Made by a program: the position numbers and the translations under genes. The notes under the pieces were generated by a model. That model did not search any database. It worked only from the letters and a program-made list of their open reading frames with translations, and was not told the origin of the DNA. This document shows, piece after piece, positions 37,091 to 47,177 of a stretch of DNA of 64,000 bases (positions are counted from its first letter, which is position 1; every line of letters begins with the position of its first letter). Source of the DNA: an uncultured Alteromonadaceae bacterium (lineage in GTDB: Bacteria > Pseudomonadota > Gammaproteobacteria > Enterobacterales > Alteromonadaceae); the NCBI GenBank assembly GCA_913056495.1, contig CAJXMO010000005.1, positions 1 through 64,000 of the forward strand, read 5' to 3'.

Positions 37091-40000
37091 TTGGCAGGTT
37101 GGCAATTTTGGGTAGACAGGGGCGGCACTTTTACTGATATTGTTGCTATTAATCCGCAGGGGCAGTTTGTCACACACAAATTATTGTCGGTTAATCCGGC
37201 ACAATATACAAACTCTGCGATAGCCGGCATTCGGGCTGTACTGAATTTAAAACCTCAAGCCGCAATTAATTCTGAACAGATTGATAGTGTAAAAGTTGGG
37301 ACAACCGTTGCGACCAATGCGCTGCTTGAAAAAAAAGGACAAAAAACGCTACTGGTAACCACGCAAGGGGTTGCTGATGCTCTTAAAATAGCCAACCAGA
37401 ACAGACCTGATATATTTGCACTGAATATTCAGTTGCCATCTGCTTTGTATGATACGGTTGTTGAAGCGCAAGAGCGTATTTTAGTATCCGGTGAAGTAGA
37501 GCAAGAACTGAATTTAGCCGAACTCAAACCTAAATTAGCCGCCGCGCTTGAACAAGGATTTAAATCTCTCGCTGTGGTATTAATGCATGCCTGGGTCAAT
37601 CCTGAGCATGAACTGGCCATCTATAAACTCGCCCGAACCCTGGGGTTTAATCAGGTCTCTTTATCGCATCAGGCCAGTCAGACGATTAAATTGATCCCAC
37701 GTGGCGATACCTGTGTGGCCGATGCTTACCTCAACCCTGTGATGCAATCCTATGTCAATGAAATAGCCGCTGAGTTGATAAATGTGCCTCTGTATTTTAT
37801 GCAGTCTAACGGTGGTTTAACTTTGGCAGAGCAATTTCATGGTAAAGATGCGATTTTATCTGGCCCCGCCGGTGGCATTGTCGGTGCTGTAAAAGTTTCA
37901 GAGCAAGCCGGATTTAATAAAATGATTGGTTTTGATATGGGGGGCACTTCTACCGATGTTAGCCACTATAACGGTGAATATGAGCGTAGCTACCACAGTG
38001 AAATAGCGGGCATTCGATTGGCTACGCCAATGATGCATATCCATACCGTCGCAGCCGGTGGTGGCTCTGTTTGCTTTTATCAGGATGGGCGCCTTCAGGT
38101 CGGGCCTGACTCAGCCGGGGCATTTCCAGGACCGGCGTGCTATCGAAATCAGGGGCCGCTGACGGTGACCGACTGTAATCTTATTTTAGGAAAAATTCAG
38201 CCTGATTTGTTTCCGGCTGTTTTTGGACCGAAAGCCGATCAAGCATTAGATAAAAACGCTTCGCTTGATGCAATTCATCAGATTCAGGCGAGTTTAAAAG
38301 CCGACGATATTAACCTTTCTGTGGAGAATATCGCAGCCGGGTTCTTAGAGATAGCCGTCGATAATATGGCAAATGCAATAGCCAAAATATCGACACAGCG
38401 CGGCTATGATATCAATGACTATTGCCTTACTTCCTTTGGCGGGGCGGGTGGTCAGCATGCCTGTTTGATCGCTCAAAAGCTAGGCATGAAAAAAATCTTA
38501 ATACACCCTTATGCGGGTGTATTGTCTGCGTTTGGAATTGGCCTTGCTGAACAAAGTCAGATGCAGGAAGTCAGTATTCAGTTGCCGTTATCTGAGCAGA
38601 GCCTGAGCCAGTTACCCAAGTTGTATCTAAGTGTCGCGAATAAACAAATTGACTATTTGGCAGCCATGAACCAGCCAAATACCAGCATTAAAAAGCGAAT
38701 TTTGGGTTTACTAAAATATCAGGGCGCGGAAGTTAGACTGGAAGTTGAACTGACTCAGATTAAGCAGATTAAATCAGACTTTGAAGCCAGACATTTACAG
38801 GAATTTGGCTATTTAGATAGATCCGGCACGATTTTAATAGATGCGGTAATCGTCGAGCATAGGTTAGTTAATGAAGAAGAAAGTACGAGCTGTGAAACGC
38901 CAGTTGTCCCTCTGGATTCTTTAAATTCAAATGTTGTTGATAAAATCAATAGTCTTGGAGTGCAGTCATATTTAGCTGGTAAATGGCATCATACACGGAT
39001 TTATCAGGCTCAGGATTTAGTTAACCAAGCGATTGTCGGTCCTGCCATTATCGTAGAAAAAACCGGAACCAATTTGATTGAGCCGGGCTGGAAAGCCAAG
39101 CTTAATCAATACAAGATGCTCGAAATCAGTCAAACAGAAGACGCAAATCATACCCGTCAGCACAAACCAGTTGCAGATGTAATCAGCCCAGTCGAACTGG
39201 AAGTCTTTAATAATAAGTTTATGTCCATTGCCGAGCAAATGGGACTGACCTTAGCTAAAACGGCTCATTCGGTTAATATCCGGGAACGAATGGATTTTTC
39301 GTGCGCTATTTTTAATCAGGACGCTGACTTGATTGCAAACGCACCTCATGTGCCAGTTCATTTAGGCTCTATGTCTCATTCCGTTAAATACGTTGTAGAG
39401 CATTTAGATACAATTAACCCTGGTGACAGTTTTATCATCAACTCGCCTTATGCCGGTGGGACACATTTACCGGATTTAACTTTGGTAACCCCCGTATTTG
39501 TTGAACAGGCTAACCGACCGGATTTTTATCTGGCTTCAAGAGCTCATCATGCAGATATCGGTGGTATTACACCAGGCTCCATGCCGGCAAACAGTCAGCA
39601 TATCAGTCAGGAAGGCCTGATCTTTCAGGGAGAAAGAATTGCCCAGCAGGGTGTGCTCAATACAAAATGGATTAACCAATATTTTGCCGAAGGTCAGTAT
39701 CCGGCGCGTAATATTAAACAGAATATCGCAGATTTAGCTGCTCAACTGGCCGCAAATAAATGGGGCGCGCATGCACTGACTGAGCTTTGCCGTCAGCATA
39801 GTCTGGATTACGTAAATACAATGATGCAGGCTATTTTAGATAACGGAGAGCAGGCGGTAATTAATGCTTTAAAATCACTGACTGATGGCCAGTATCAACT
39901 AAAAATGGATAATGGCGCTGTGATTCAGGTAAAAATTACGATTACCGGAGCGCAGGCCGAAATTGATTTCAGCGGCACATCCGGGCAACAAAATAACAAT

Positions 40001-40702
40001 TTTAATGCGCCTCGCGCTATCACAGATGCCGCTGTTATTTATGTATTTCGCAGCCTGGTCGAAAAAAACATCCCGTTAAACTCAGGCTGTATGCGGCCGC
40101 TAAAAGTCATCGTAGAAGAAGGCAGTATGTTATCGCCTTTATATCCGGCAGCTGTGGTTGCCGGAAATGTTGAAGTATCTCAGGCAATTGTCAGTTGTTT
40201 ATTGCAGGCGCTGGGTATTCAGGCGTGCAGTCAAACAACGATGAATAATGTTTCATTTGGTAATCAGGATTATCAGTATTATGAAACCCTGGCTGGTGGT
40301 AGCGGCGCCGGACCCGGTTACAAGGGAACGGATGCCGTGCATACGCATATGACAAATTCGAGATTAACTGATCCTGAAGTTATTGAGCAAAGGTATCCGG
40401 TTATTGTTAGAGCGTTTTCAATCCGACAGGGCTCAGGTGGCGCGGGGGAATATACTGGCGGAAATGGTCTGATACGCGAAATTGAATTCAAACAAGCAAT
40501 GCAGGTTAATTTGTTGACAAACTCAAGAGTGATTAATCCTGCTGGCTTGGCGGGTGGTCAGCAAGCAAAAGTTGGCAAGAATAAATTAATCAGACAATCC
40601 GGTGAAGAGATTGATTTAGCATCCTGTTGTGAGTTTTCAGTAGAGCCAAATGATAGATTTAGAATCGAAACGCCGGGCGGTGGTGGTTATGGCCGCAGTT
40701 AA
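37091..40702 (+). CDS. 5-oxoprolinase-type HyuA–HyuB fusion
   Basis: This 1203-aa protein joins a HyuA half (1–about 690, starting FWVDRGGTFTDIV, then GFDMGGTSTDVSHY) to a HyuB half (about 700–1203, with NIRERMDFSCAIF, VPVHLGSM and GGTHLPDLTLV). Fused enzymes of this length are ATP-dependent 5-oxoprolinases that open 5-oxoproline to glutamate. The related hydantoinases and acetone carboxylases are usually split. The start is TTG after a purine-rich GAGAGAGAAAG stretch. It may be the last gene of the upstream run or stand alone. Confidence 0.88.
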   Translation: MAGWQFWVDRGGTFTDIVAINPQGQFVTHKLLSVNPAQYTNSAIAGIRAVLNLKPQAAINSEQIDSVKVGTTVATNALLEKKGQKTLLVTTQGVADALKIANQNRPDIFALNIQLPSALYDTVVEAQERILVSGEVEQELNLAELKPKLAAALEQGFKSLAVVLMHAWVNPEHELAIYKLARTLGFNQVSLSHQASQTIKLIPRGDTCVADAYLNPVMQSYVNEIAAELINVPLYFMQSNGGLTLAEQFHGKDAILSGPAGGIVGAVKVSEQAGFNKMIGFDMGGTSTDVSHYNGEYERSYHSEIAGIRLATPMMHIHTVAAGGGSVCFYQDGRLQVGPDSAGAFPGPACYRNQGPLTVTDCNLILGKIQPDLFPAVFGPKADQALDKNASLDAIHQIQASLKADDINLSVENIAAGFLEIAVDNMANAIAKISTQRGYDINDYCLTSFGGAGGQHACLIAQKLGMKKILIHPYAGVLSAFGIGLAEQSQMQEVSIQLPLSEQSLSQLPKLYLSVANKQIDYLAAMNQPNTSIKKRILGLLKYQGAEVRLEVELTQIKQIKSDFEARHLQEFGYLDRSGTILIDAVIVEHRLVNEEESTSCETPVVPLDSLNSNVVDKINSLGVQSYLAGKWHHTRIYQAQDLVNQAIVGPAIIVEKTGTNLIEPGWKAKLNQYKMLEISQTEDANHTRQHKPVADVISPVELEVFNNKFMSIAEQMGLTLAKTAHSVNIRERMDFSCAIFNQDADLIANAPHVPVHLGSMSHSVKYVVEHLDTINPGDSFIINSPYAGGTHLPDLTLVTPVFVEQANRPDFYLASRAHHADIGGITPGSMPANSQHISQEGLIFQGERIAQQGVLNTKWINQYFAEGQYPARNIKQNIADLAAQLAANKWGAHALTELCRQHSLDYVNTMMQAILDNGEQAVINALKSLTDGQYQLKMDNGAVIQVKITITGAQAEIDFSGTSGQQNNNFNAPRAITDAAVIYVFRSLVEKNIPLNSGCMRPLKVIVEEGSMLSPLYPAAVVAGNVEVSQAIVSCLLQALGIQACSQTTMNNVSFGNQDYQYYETLAGGSGAGPGYKGTDAVHTHMTNSRLTDPEVIEQRYPVIVRAFSIRQGSGGAGEYTGGNGLIREIEFKQAMQVNLLTNSRVINPAGLAGGQQAKVGKNKLIRQSGEEIDLASCCEFSVEPNDRFRIETPGGGGYGRS

Positions 40703-40770
40703 AAAATGGGTCTGGGAAATACTTGTCCCAGTTTCAGAGCGAATCAGAGCCAATGGGTTAATCCAATTAT

Positions 40771-41568
40771 ATGTCAGTGTTTAAGTGCAAACAGTTTTCG
40801 GTTGAGCAATCAAAATCTGCCATGAAAGTCGGTACCGATAGTTTGATTTTGGGCTCCTGGAGCCAGGCTGATTGTTTGCTCAAAGACAATGTTGAGCAAC
40901 AAGCTCACAGCTCTCGCATTCAAATTGGTAAGCTTGCGGTTAAAAAGATACTCGATGTAGGAACCGGAACAGGTTTATTAAGCCTGATGCTGGCACAAAA
41001 AACGCAATCTGAGCAAACCCGTGTCTATATTGATGCAGTAGAAATAGATGCGGATGCTTGCGAGCAGGCAGCCATTAACTTTAGCCGATGCAAGTGGCAC
41101 AATCGATTAAACTTAATCCGACAGGATTTTTTTGAGCTGACGGATATTAAAAAATATGACTGGATTATTGCCAATCCACCTTATTTCTCATCAGATAATT
41201 GTATGGATGAACAAAGGCAGTTAGCACGTCAAACCAGAGGGATAAGCTGGCAATCTTGGTTAAATCAAATATCCATTATGTTAAAACCTTCAGCTATTTG
41301 TGAGCTGGTGGTGCCGCACTCTGTGGCCAGTTTGTTAACCGGATTAGCAGCAGATTATTCACTTAAACTCAAATCCAGGTTAGATATAAAACCCAGTCCG
41401 CAACGCGCGGTCAAATTATGCTGTTTGCGTTTTCAAAAAGTCGACACTATAGGCTTTAGCCTGAATCTGGATGAAGTTCAGATTGAGACGCTGCAAATTT
41501 ATGACACGGATAATGCTTACACACCTGCCTATAAAACTTTATGTAAAGCCTATTATCTTAAATTTTAA
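40771..41568 (+). CDS. trmN6: tRNA1(Val) adenine-N6 methyltransferase
   Basis: This 265-aa SAM-dependent enzyme methylates adenine 37 of tRNA1(Val). It is YfiC in E. coli. Motif I is LDVGTGTGLLSLMLA, the acidic motif is VEIDADACEQA, and the base-binding motif IV is ANPPYFSS. It begins FKCKQFSVEQSKSAMKVGTD, a typical family start. It converges on the amylase gene. Confidence 0.9.
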   Translation: MSVFKCKQFSVEQSKSAMKVGTDSLILGSWSQADCLLKDNVEQQAHSSRIQIGKLAVKKILDVGTGTGLLSLMLAQKTQSEQTRVYIDAVEIDADACEQAAINFSRCKWHNRLNLIRQDFFELTDIKKYDWIIANPPYFSSDNCMDEQRQLARQTRGISWQSWLNQISIMLKPSAICELVVPHSVASLLTGLAADYSLKLKSRLDIKPSPQRAVKLCCLRFQKVDTIGFSLNLDEVQIETLQIYDTDNAYTPAYKTLCKAYYLKF

Positions 41569-41629
41569 ACGGCTGTAATGATACAGGCTGTGGGCTGTTT
41601 TAGTTGGGGCTATTCCTATACAGGATAAT

Positions 41630-41654
41630 AAAAAAGCCCGGTTAAGGGCTTTTT
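41630..41654. terminator. Bidirectional terminator, trmN6/amylase
   Basis: AAAAAGCCC and GGGCTTTTT pair around GGTTAA and have A- and T-tracts on both sides. It serves trmN6 on the plus strand and the amylase gene, which ends at 41671, on the minus strand. Confidence 0.9.
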
Positions 41655-41670
41655 ATAACGATTGGAACGC

Positions 41671-43377
41671 TTATTCAGGCACCACTTCTTGTAGTTTAGC
41701 CAATTTACTCATAATTTTCGGTTGCGTGACCGGCTGATTTAAAATAAACACAGCAACGCCATTGGCATCTATTGGGTAGTTTATGCTGTCTTCGAGTGTT
41801 AATTTTTCACCCGATATCGCCTCTGTATAAGTACCAGGTTGAATTAAATCAGTTAACGCTATCGTTTTTTGGCTATTCGCTTTATTTAACAAAACTAAAG
41901 CGGTTTGGTTGATTCCATCGTTTTGATAAACCCGATAAAAGGCTGCGGTATCCTGGGTAAATTCTAAGTTAAGTTGCAGACCTTTTTGTAAAGCGATGTT
42001 TTCGGCTCGGACATGGGCAATTGTTTTTAACGCCTGGGCAATCGGGTTTTGCATTGCGTCATTGATACGTTGTTGACCAAAGTAATTGCGGTTGCCTTCA
42101 TGTTCTTTAGTACCGGCCATAAAGCCGATTTCTGAACCATAATAAACAACTGGAATACCGCGGCTGGTGAATAGCCAGTTATTGGCGTTAATAAAGCCAT
42201 TTTCATCAGCATTCATCCGCGCCATGTCATGATTATCATAGAACGTCATCAAATCATAAGGATTATGATAGGGACTTTTTTCAAGGTACAAATAACTTTG
42301 AATATCTGAATAGGCGCTATCCTGATTTTCGAAAATCTGTGTCATGGCTTTTTGACCCGGGAAGTCTAAAACACTGACTCGTCCGTTTTCCGGTAATGTG
42401 TGCTGTGAAATAAAATCGGCTTCATACACAAAACTTTCGCCAAACATAAAAAAGTCAGGGTGTTGACGACGGATGTTATCAGCAAATGCTTTCCAGAAAG
42501 TATGCGGCATATGGCGGATGGTATCTATCCTGAAGGCATCCGCGCCTTGTTCAATCCAATATAGGTAAGCACGGGTGAAATAGTCCAGTACTTTTGGGTT
42601 ATCAAAATCGGTGTCAGATAGCTGGGCTAAATCAGGCTCGTTTCGATAAAACTGATGTAATGGGTTATTTGGATCTAACTCTGTCGGGTGTAGATTCTGA
42701 TGATCGGCGACCAGACTGCCATCCTGATCATAAATTTCACCGAATTTAGGCTGGTCTTTTGGCATAGTGTAGGCAGGAGAACCGTGATTTGCGACTATAT
42801 CCAGAACTGTCTTTAAACCTTTGTCACGCATAGCCTGGCTGTACTGTTTAAATTTGAAACCGTCTGAGTATAGATGTTCGTCTTCTTCAAAAAAGTTAAC
42901 CCCCCAATAGCCGTGATAGCCAGTTTTACCGCCATCTTTAAACATTTCGCCATAGTGAATCTGTTCACCGCCGGAAAAGGCCTGATCCGGGTTGTCAACA
43001 ATGGGGGTGAGCCAGACAGAGCTGAAACCTAAGGATTTGATATAATCGGCATTTTGATAAATACCTTTATAATCGCCCCCTAAATAACCGACATAAGCGC
43101 TTTTTCCGTTTTCTCCCTTTAATTCAAGATTAAACGTTGGGAAATCACCACCTTGATTGCTATGGTTATTGTTTGGGTCGCCATCGACAAATCTATCAGT
43201 CATAATAAAATAAACAGCTTCGCTGGCGAATGGTTCTGTCGTACCATAAAAAGATGGTGTAACAGGTGCTTGCATCGATTGATGGCCATTCGATGTGCAA
43301 CCTAATAGCAATAAACTGGTTACAATTGATGCGCTCAATAATTTAAGTTTTACTTGTTGGCTTGAGTGTAAGGTCAT
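41671..43377 (-). CDS. Alpha-amylase-family lipoprotein (GH13)
   Basis: The 568-aa precursor has a lipobox ending at Cys27 (LLLLGC), so it is probably anchored on the cell envelope. The GH13 barrel shows YFIMTDRFVDGD, VLDIVANH, Asp285 (FRIDTIRH), Glu314 (FGESF) and Asp384 (YDNHD). A calcium-binding-type insert and a C-terminal beta domain follow. It would cut starch-like glucans outside the cytoplasm. I start at ATG 43375–43377, behind AGAGG, as the frame's earlier 12 residues lack such a site. It is divergent from the alpha-glucosidase gene with shared operators. Confidence 0.92.
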   Translation of the reverse strand: MTLHSSQQVKLKLLSASIVTSLLLLGCTSNGHQSMQAPVTPSFYGTTEPFASEAVYFIMTDRFVDGDPNNNHSNQGGDFPTFNLELKGENGKSAYVGYLGGDYKGIYQNADYIKSLGFSSVWLTPIVDNPDQAFSGGEQIHYGEMFKDGGKTGYHGYWGVNFFEEDEHLYSDGFKFKQYSQAMRDKGLKTVLDIVANHGSPAYTMPKDQPKFGEIYDQDGSLVADHQNLHPTELDPNNPLHQFYRNEPDLAQLSDTDFDNPKVLDYFTRAYLYWIEQGADAFRIDTIRHMPHTFWKAFADNIRRQHPDFFMFGESFVYEADFISQHTLPENGRVSVLDFPGQKAMTQIFENQDSAYSDIQSYLYLEKSPYHNPYDLMTFYDNHDMARMNADENGFINANNWLFTSRGIPVVYYGSEIGFMAGTKEHEGNRNYFGQQRINDAMQNPIAQALKTIAHVRAENIALQKGLQLNLEFTQDTAAFYRVYQNDGINQTALVLLNKANSQKTIALTDLIQPGTYTEAISGEKLTLEDSINYPIDANGVAVFILNQPVTQPKIMSKLAKLQEVVPE

Positions 43378-43448
43378 TTTTATGCCTCTTAAGTTAATAT
43401 GACTCATATGCATTTATCTTAGATTAAAAAATAGTAAAAAGACCTAGT

Positions 43449-43463
43449 TTACATACGTATTCA
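43449..43463. promoter_or_regulatory. LacI-family-type operator 1
   Basis: ACATACGTAT, with T-rich flanks, has the central CG and the CATACGTAT core of the second site. Its centre is 82 bp from that of operator 2, close to eight helical turns. It lies about 75 bp upstream of the amylase start. Confidence 0.6.
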
Positions 43464-43531
43464 ATGGTTTTGAGCAAAGTTTTTAGTTTGCTTTTTAAGC
43501 AGGTTTAGACTTAAAAAATTAATTTTTAGGC

Positions 43532-43545
43532 TGCATACGTATGCA
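43532..43545. promoter_or_regulatory. LacI-family-type operator 2
   Basis: TGCATACGTATGCA is a perfect 14-bp palindrome with a central CG, the form bound by LacI-family sugar regulators of the MalR kind. It lies between the two divergent GH13 genes. No LacI-family gene is in the window, so the regulator is unknown. Confidence 0.7.
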
Positions 43546-43594
43546 TGCTGCGAGTTTAATTTGATCAGTTAATATAAATGTAAATGAAAGTTTA

Positions 43595-43615
43595 ACAGGT
43601 CGGTCTTTGACCTGT
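43595..43615 (+). other. Leader stem-loop of the alpha-glucosidase gene
   Basis: ACAGGTC and GACCTGT pair over 7 bp with a 7-nt loop, ending 24 bp before the ATG and just before the AGAGGTG ribosome binding site. It could be a leader hairpin or an operator. The role is unknown. Confidence 0.35.
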
Positions 43616-43639
43616 AATATTTAGCCCAGAGGTGATGCT

Positions 43640-45271
43640 ATGACAGAACAAATAGACTGGTGGCGCGGCGCAGTCATTTATCAGGTTTATCCAAGAAGTC
43701 TTCACGACAGTAACAATGACGGTATTGGCGACCTGCAAGGTATCATTGAAAAACTAGATTATATTGCCAGCCTTGGTGTTGATGCGATCTGGATTTCTCC
43801 TTGTTTTAAATCGCCAATGAAAGATTTTGGCTATGACATCAGTGATTATCGTCAGATCGACCCGATTTTTGGTGATTTAGCTGATTTTGATCAACTGATT
43901 GAAAAAGCGCATGCGTTAAACATTAAAGTGATGATCGATCAGGTACTGAGTCATACGTCCGATTTACATGATTGGTTTAGTGAAAGTCGTCAGAACAAAA
44001 CCAATGATAAATCCGACTGGTATGTATGGGCCGATCCTAATCCGGATGGCACGCCGCCTAATAACTGGCAATCTATATTTGGTGGTCCAGCTTGGCAATG
44101 GGATTCAAGACGCTGTCAGTATTATCTGCACAATTTTTTAGCCAGTCAGCCTGATTTAAATTTCCATAATCCGGACGTACAACAAGCGGTACTGGATAAT
44201 GTTGAGTTCTGGCTTAAACGGGGTGTAGACGGACTAAGGCTAGATGCTATTACTTATTGTTTTCATGATCAGGCTCTAAGAGATAATCCTGCCAAACCAG
44301 AAGAGCTCAGAGCTGGACGCGGATTTAGCGAAGATAACCCTTACGCGTATCAATATCATTATTACAATAATGAAAGACCTGAAAATCTAGGCTTTATCGA
44401 AAAGATTCGAGCCTTACTGGATAAATATCCGGGCGCGGTTTCGCTGGGAGAAATATCATCTGAAGATTCGTTAAAAACAATGGCTGAATACAGTGAAGGT
44501 GACCATCGACTTCATATGACATATAGCTTTGAATTGTTAACGAATGACTACAGTACTGGCTATGTCCAAGAAACGGTTTCAACATTAGAAGAGGCCTTAT
44601 CTGATGGCTGGCCGTGCTGGGCCGTCGGCAATCATGATGTAGCCCGAGTCGTCACTCGTTGGGGGCATAATACTCAGAACCCTGATTTTCCAAAAATGGT
44701 TACAGCCATGTTAGGGTCGTTAAGAGGCAGTTTATGCGTATATCAGGGGGAAGAGCTGGGCTTAACTGAAGCCGAAGTGCCTTACGACAAATTACAGGAC
44801 CCGTATGGCATAGAGTTCTGGCCTACTTTTAAAGGACGTGATGGATGCCGCACACCCATGCCCTGGGATGATAAAAAAGTAAATTCAGGCTTCAGTGAAG
44901 GTTCACCCTGGCTACCGGTCGATGCTTCACATTTGGCCAAATCTGTTAATCTGCAGGAAGCCGACCCAGATTCAGTTTTAAATGCTTACCGAACTTTCAT
45001 GGCCTGGCGCAAGCAGCAGCCGGCACTGATTAATGGGGATATTGAGTTTATAGAGTCAGCAGAGCAAGTTTTAATGTTTAAACGTACGGATGCCCACTCT
45101 GGTCAAAAGTTACTGGTTGCATTTAACTTTTCTGATCAATTGATTAAAACTCAGGCTGCTCAGTTACCCAACCTGGTACAAATCCCGTTAAAATGCCATA
45201 AAAACGGAGAAATTAACGGTCAGGAGTTGACAATTCCACCATTTGGCGTATTTTTCTCTACCTTCCAGTAA
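43640..45271 (+). CDS. Alpha-glucosidase (GH13, oligosaccharide type)
   Basis: This 543-aa enzyme has no signal peptide. It starts WWRGAVIYQVYPRSLHDSN, typical of cytoplasmic alpha-glucosidases and oligo-1,6-glucosidases (GH13 subfamily 23). Catalytic residues are Asp202 (GLRLDAITY), Glu271 (LGEISSED) and Asp333 (GNHDVAR). In this subfamily the residue pattern around the nucleophile affects the choice of alpha-1,4 or alpha-1,6 links, which I cannot settle by eye. It probably completes the breakdown of oligosaccharides made by the divergent amylase and gives glucose for Glk. Confidence 0.93.
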   Translation: MTEQIDWWRGAVIYQVYPRSLHDSNNDGIGDLQGIIEKLDYIASLGVDAIWISPCFKSPMKDFGYDISDYRQIDPIFGDLADFDQLIEKAHALNIKVMIDQVLSHTSDLHDWFSESRQNKTNDKSDWYVWADPNPDGTPPNNWQSIFGGPAWQWDSRRCQYYLHNFLASQPDLNFHNPDVQQAVLDNVEFWLKRGVDGLRLDAITYCFHDQALRDNPAKPEELRAGRGFSEDNPYAYQYHYYNNERPENLGFIEKIRALLDKYPGAVSLGEISSEDSLKTMAEYSEGDHRLHMTYSFELLTNDYSTGYVQETVSTLEEALSDGWPCWAVGNHDVARVVTRWGHNTQNPDFPKMVTAMLGSLRGSLCVYQGEELGLTEAEVPYDKLQDPYGIEFWPTFKGRDGCRTPMPWDDKKVNSGFSEGSPWLPVDASHLAKSVNLQEADPDSVLNAYRTFMAWRKQQPALINGDIEFIESAEQVLMFKRTDAHSGQKLLVAFNFSDQLIKTQAAQLPNLVQIPLKCHKNGEINGQELTIPPFGVFFSTFQ

Positions 45272-45304
45272 GCCCCCAGACTCATTGCCTGTGGCTTATG
45301 TGTG

Positions 45305-45329
45305 AAACTTGAGTGTTTTAGTCGGGTTT
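45305..45329. promoter_or_regulatory. IscR type 1 site, distal
   Basis: This 25-bp stretch (CTTGAGTG… …TAGTCGGGTT) matches about 22 of 25 positions of the type 1 IscR consensus. It abuts the proximal site with no gap. Two type 1 sites before iscR are also known in E. coli. Confidence 0.7.
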
Positions 45330-45362
45330 ATACTTGACTAAAATACTCAGGTATAAGATAAT
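45330..45362 (+). promoter_or_regulatory. iscR promoter with proximal IscR type 1 site
   Basis: The 25 bp from 45330 to 45354 (ATACTTGACT … ACTCAGGTAT) match the type 1 IscR consensus at 24 positions. The site covers a −35 box TTGACT (45334–45339). A −10 box GATAAT follows at 45357–45362 after 17 bp. [2Fe–2S]-IscR would thus repress its own operon when clusters are plentiful. Confidence 0.85.
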
Positions 45363-45392
45363 GCACGCATAGACCACGGAGAATAATGAGTT

Positions 45393-45884
45393 ATGAGATT
45401 AACATCAAAAGGGCGTTATGCCGTTACAGCCATGCTAGATGTTGCTCTGCATGCAAAAGAAGGCCCTGTGCCACTTGCTGACATTTCTGAACGTCAAGAT
45501 ATCTCTTTGAGTTATCTCGAACAATTATTCGCTCGCTTGAGAAAGCAAGGTGTTGTCACCAGTGTTCGCGGACCAGGTGGTGGCTATTTGCTGGGACGTG
45601 AGATGAGTGATATCTCCATTGGTCAAATCATTACTGCTGTAGACGAATCTGTAGATGCAACCCGTTGTAACGGTAAATCAGGTTGTCAGGGCGGGGCACA
45701 GTGCTTAACCCATAGCTTATGGGATGAGTTAAGTGATAGAATAGCCTCTTTTTTAAATGATATTAGTTTAAAATCACTTGTTGAAAAGCAGGAAGTGAAG
45801 CAGGTCGCTGAAAGACAAAACAAAAAACAACAAACACATTCAGCATTTGCATTAGGCCAGATATCATTAGATGAAATTAATTAA
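45393..45884 (+). CDS. iscR: IscR, Fe–S cluster regulator
   Basis: This 163-aa Rrf2-family regulator senses Fe–S cluster supply. The winged helix occupies 1–80 ([16 protein letters not shown]). The [2Fe–2S] ligands are Cys92, Cys98, Cys104 and His107. It is the first gene of iscRSUA–hscBA–fdx. The tandem type 1 sites upstream show autorepression. Confidence 0.97.
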   Translation: MRLTSKGRYAVTAMLDVALHAKEGPVPLADISERQDISLSYLEQLFARLRKQGVVTSVRGPGGGYLLGREMSDISIGQIITAVDESVDATRCNGKSGCQGGAQCLTHSLWDELSDRIASFLNDISLKSLVEKQEVKQVAERQNKKQQTHSAFALGQISLDEIN

Positions 45885-45944
45885 TGAATTTTTTGATTTG
45901 CCTGAGCGTAAATTAAACCATATTGAAAGTTCGCGGAGAGATTA

Positions 45945-47159
45945 ATGAAGTTACCGATTTACCTTGATTATTCAGCGACAACCCCGGTTGATCCAAGGGT
46001 TGCTGAAAAAATGATGCAATGTTTAGGGCCTGAAGGTGTATTTGGCAATCCAGCCTCTCGCTCACATAGATTCGGCTGGCAAGCTGAAGAGTTGGTTGAT
46101 ATTGCTCGTTCGCAAATCGCTGATTTGGTTAACGCAGATCCACGAGAAATTATTTTTACTTCAGGTGCAACAGAATCTAATAACCTTGCGATTAAAGGCG
46201 CTGCAAAGTTTTACAGTAAAAAAGGCAAACACATCATCACTGTAAAAACGGAACATAAAGCGGTTTTAGATACTTGCCGTGATTTAGAGCGACAAGGTTA
46301 CGAAGTGACTTATTTAGACGTTCAGCAAGATGGTTTAATTAACCTGGATACGTTTAAAGCTGCATTGCGTGAAGACACTGTTTTAGTCAGTGTAATGCAT
46401 GTTAATAATGAAATCGGTGTGATTCAGGATATTGAAACCATTGGTGAATTATGTCGCGCAAACAAAACTGTATTCCACGTGGATGCTGCGCAAAGTGCTG
46501 GCAAAATAGATATTGATTTATCTAAGTTGAAAGTTGATCTTATGTCTTTCTCTGCACATAAAATATATGGCCCTAAAGGGATTGGTGCTTTGTATGTGCG
46601 CCGTAAGCCGAGAATTCGCCTGGAAGCACAAATGCACGGTGGTGGTCATGAACGAGGTTTTCGTTCAGGTACATTAGCGACTCATCAAATTGTGGGCATG
46701 GGTGAAGCCTTCCGTTTAGCGAAAGAAGAAATGGCTGCGGAGAACGATCGCCTGTTAAAATTAAGAAATAAATTACTCGACGGAATCAAGAATATTGAAG
46801 AAGTTTACGTTAACGGTTCACTGGAACACAGAGTTGCCGGTAACTTAAACGTTAGCTTCAACTATGTTGAAGGTGAATCTCTGATCATGGCACTTAAAGA
46901 TATGGCAGTGTCATCCGGTTCAGCTTGTACGTCTGCAAGTTTAGAGCCTTCGTATGTGTTACGTGCGTTAGGTTTAAATGATGAACTGGCACACAGTTCA
47001 ATCCGCTTCAGTATGGGTAGATTCACAACTGAAGAAGAAATTGATTATGTAGTTAGCGTGATTCAGGAAGCAATCGCAAAACTTCGTGAAATGTCTCCAT
47101 TGTGGGATATGTTTAAAGAAGGTATTGACCTGAACACGGTAGAGTGGGCACACCACTAA
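45945..47159 (+). CDS. iscS: Cysteine desulfurase IscS
   Basis: This 404-aa PLP enzyme takes sulfur from cysteine for cluster assembly on IscU and for tRNA thiolation. The PLP lysine lies in [15 protein letters not shown], and the persulfide Cys in [19 protein letters not shown] precedes the start. Length and termini match E. coli IscS, including the C-terminal region around [10 protein letters not shown] that contacts partners. Confidence 0.98.
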   Translation: MKLPIYLDYSATTPVDPRVAEKMMQCLGPEGVFGNPASRSHRFGWQAEELVDIARSQIADLVNADPREIIFTSGATESNNLAIKGAAKFYSKKGKHIITVKTEHKAVLDTCRDLERQGYEVTYLDVQQDGLINLDTFKAALREDTVLVSVMHVNNEIGVIQDIETIGELCRANKTVFHVDAAQSAGKIDIDLSKLKVDLMSFSAHKIYGPKGIGALYVRRKPRIRLEAQMHGGGHERGFRSGTLATHQIVGMGEAFRLAKEEMAAENDRLLKLRNKLLDGIKNIEEVYVNGSLEHRVAGNLNVSFNYVEGESLIMALKDMAVSSGSACTSASLEPSYVLRALGLNDELAHSSIRFSMGRFTTEEEIDYVVSVIQEAIAKLREMSPLWDMFKEGIDLNTVEWAHH

Positions 47160-47177
47160 TATAAGGGGTATTGAATC

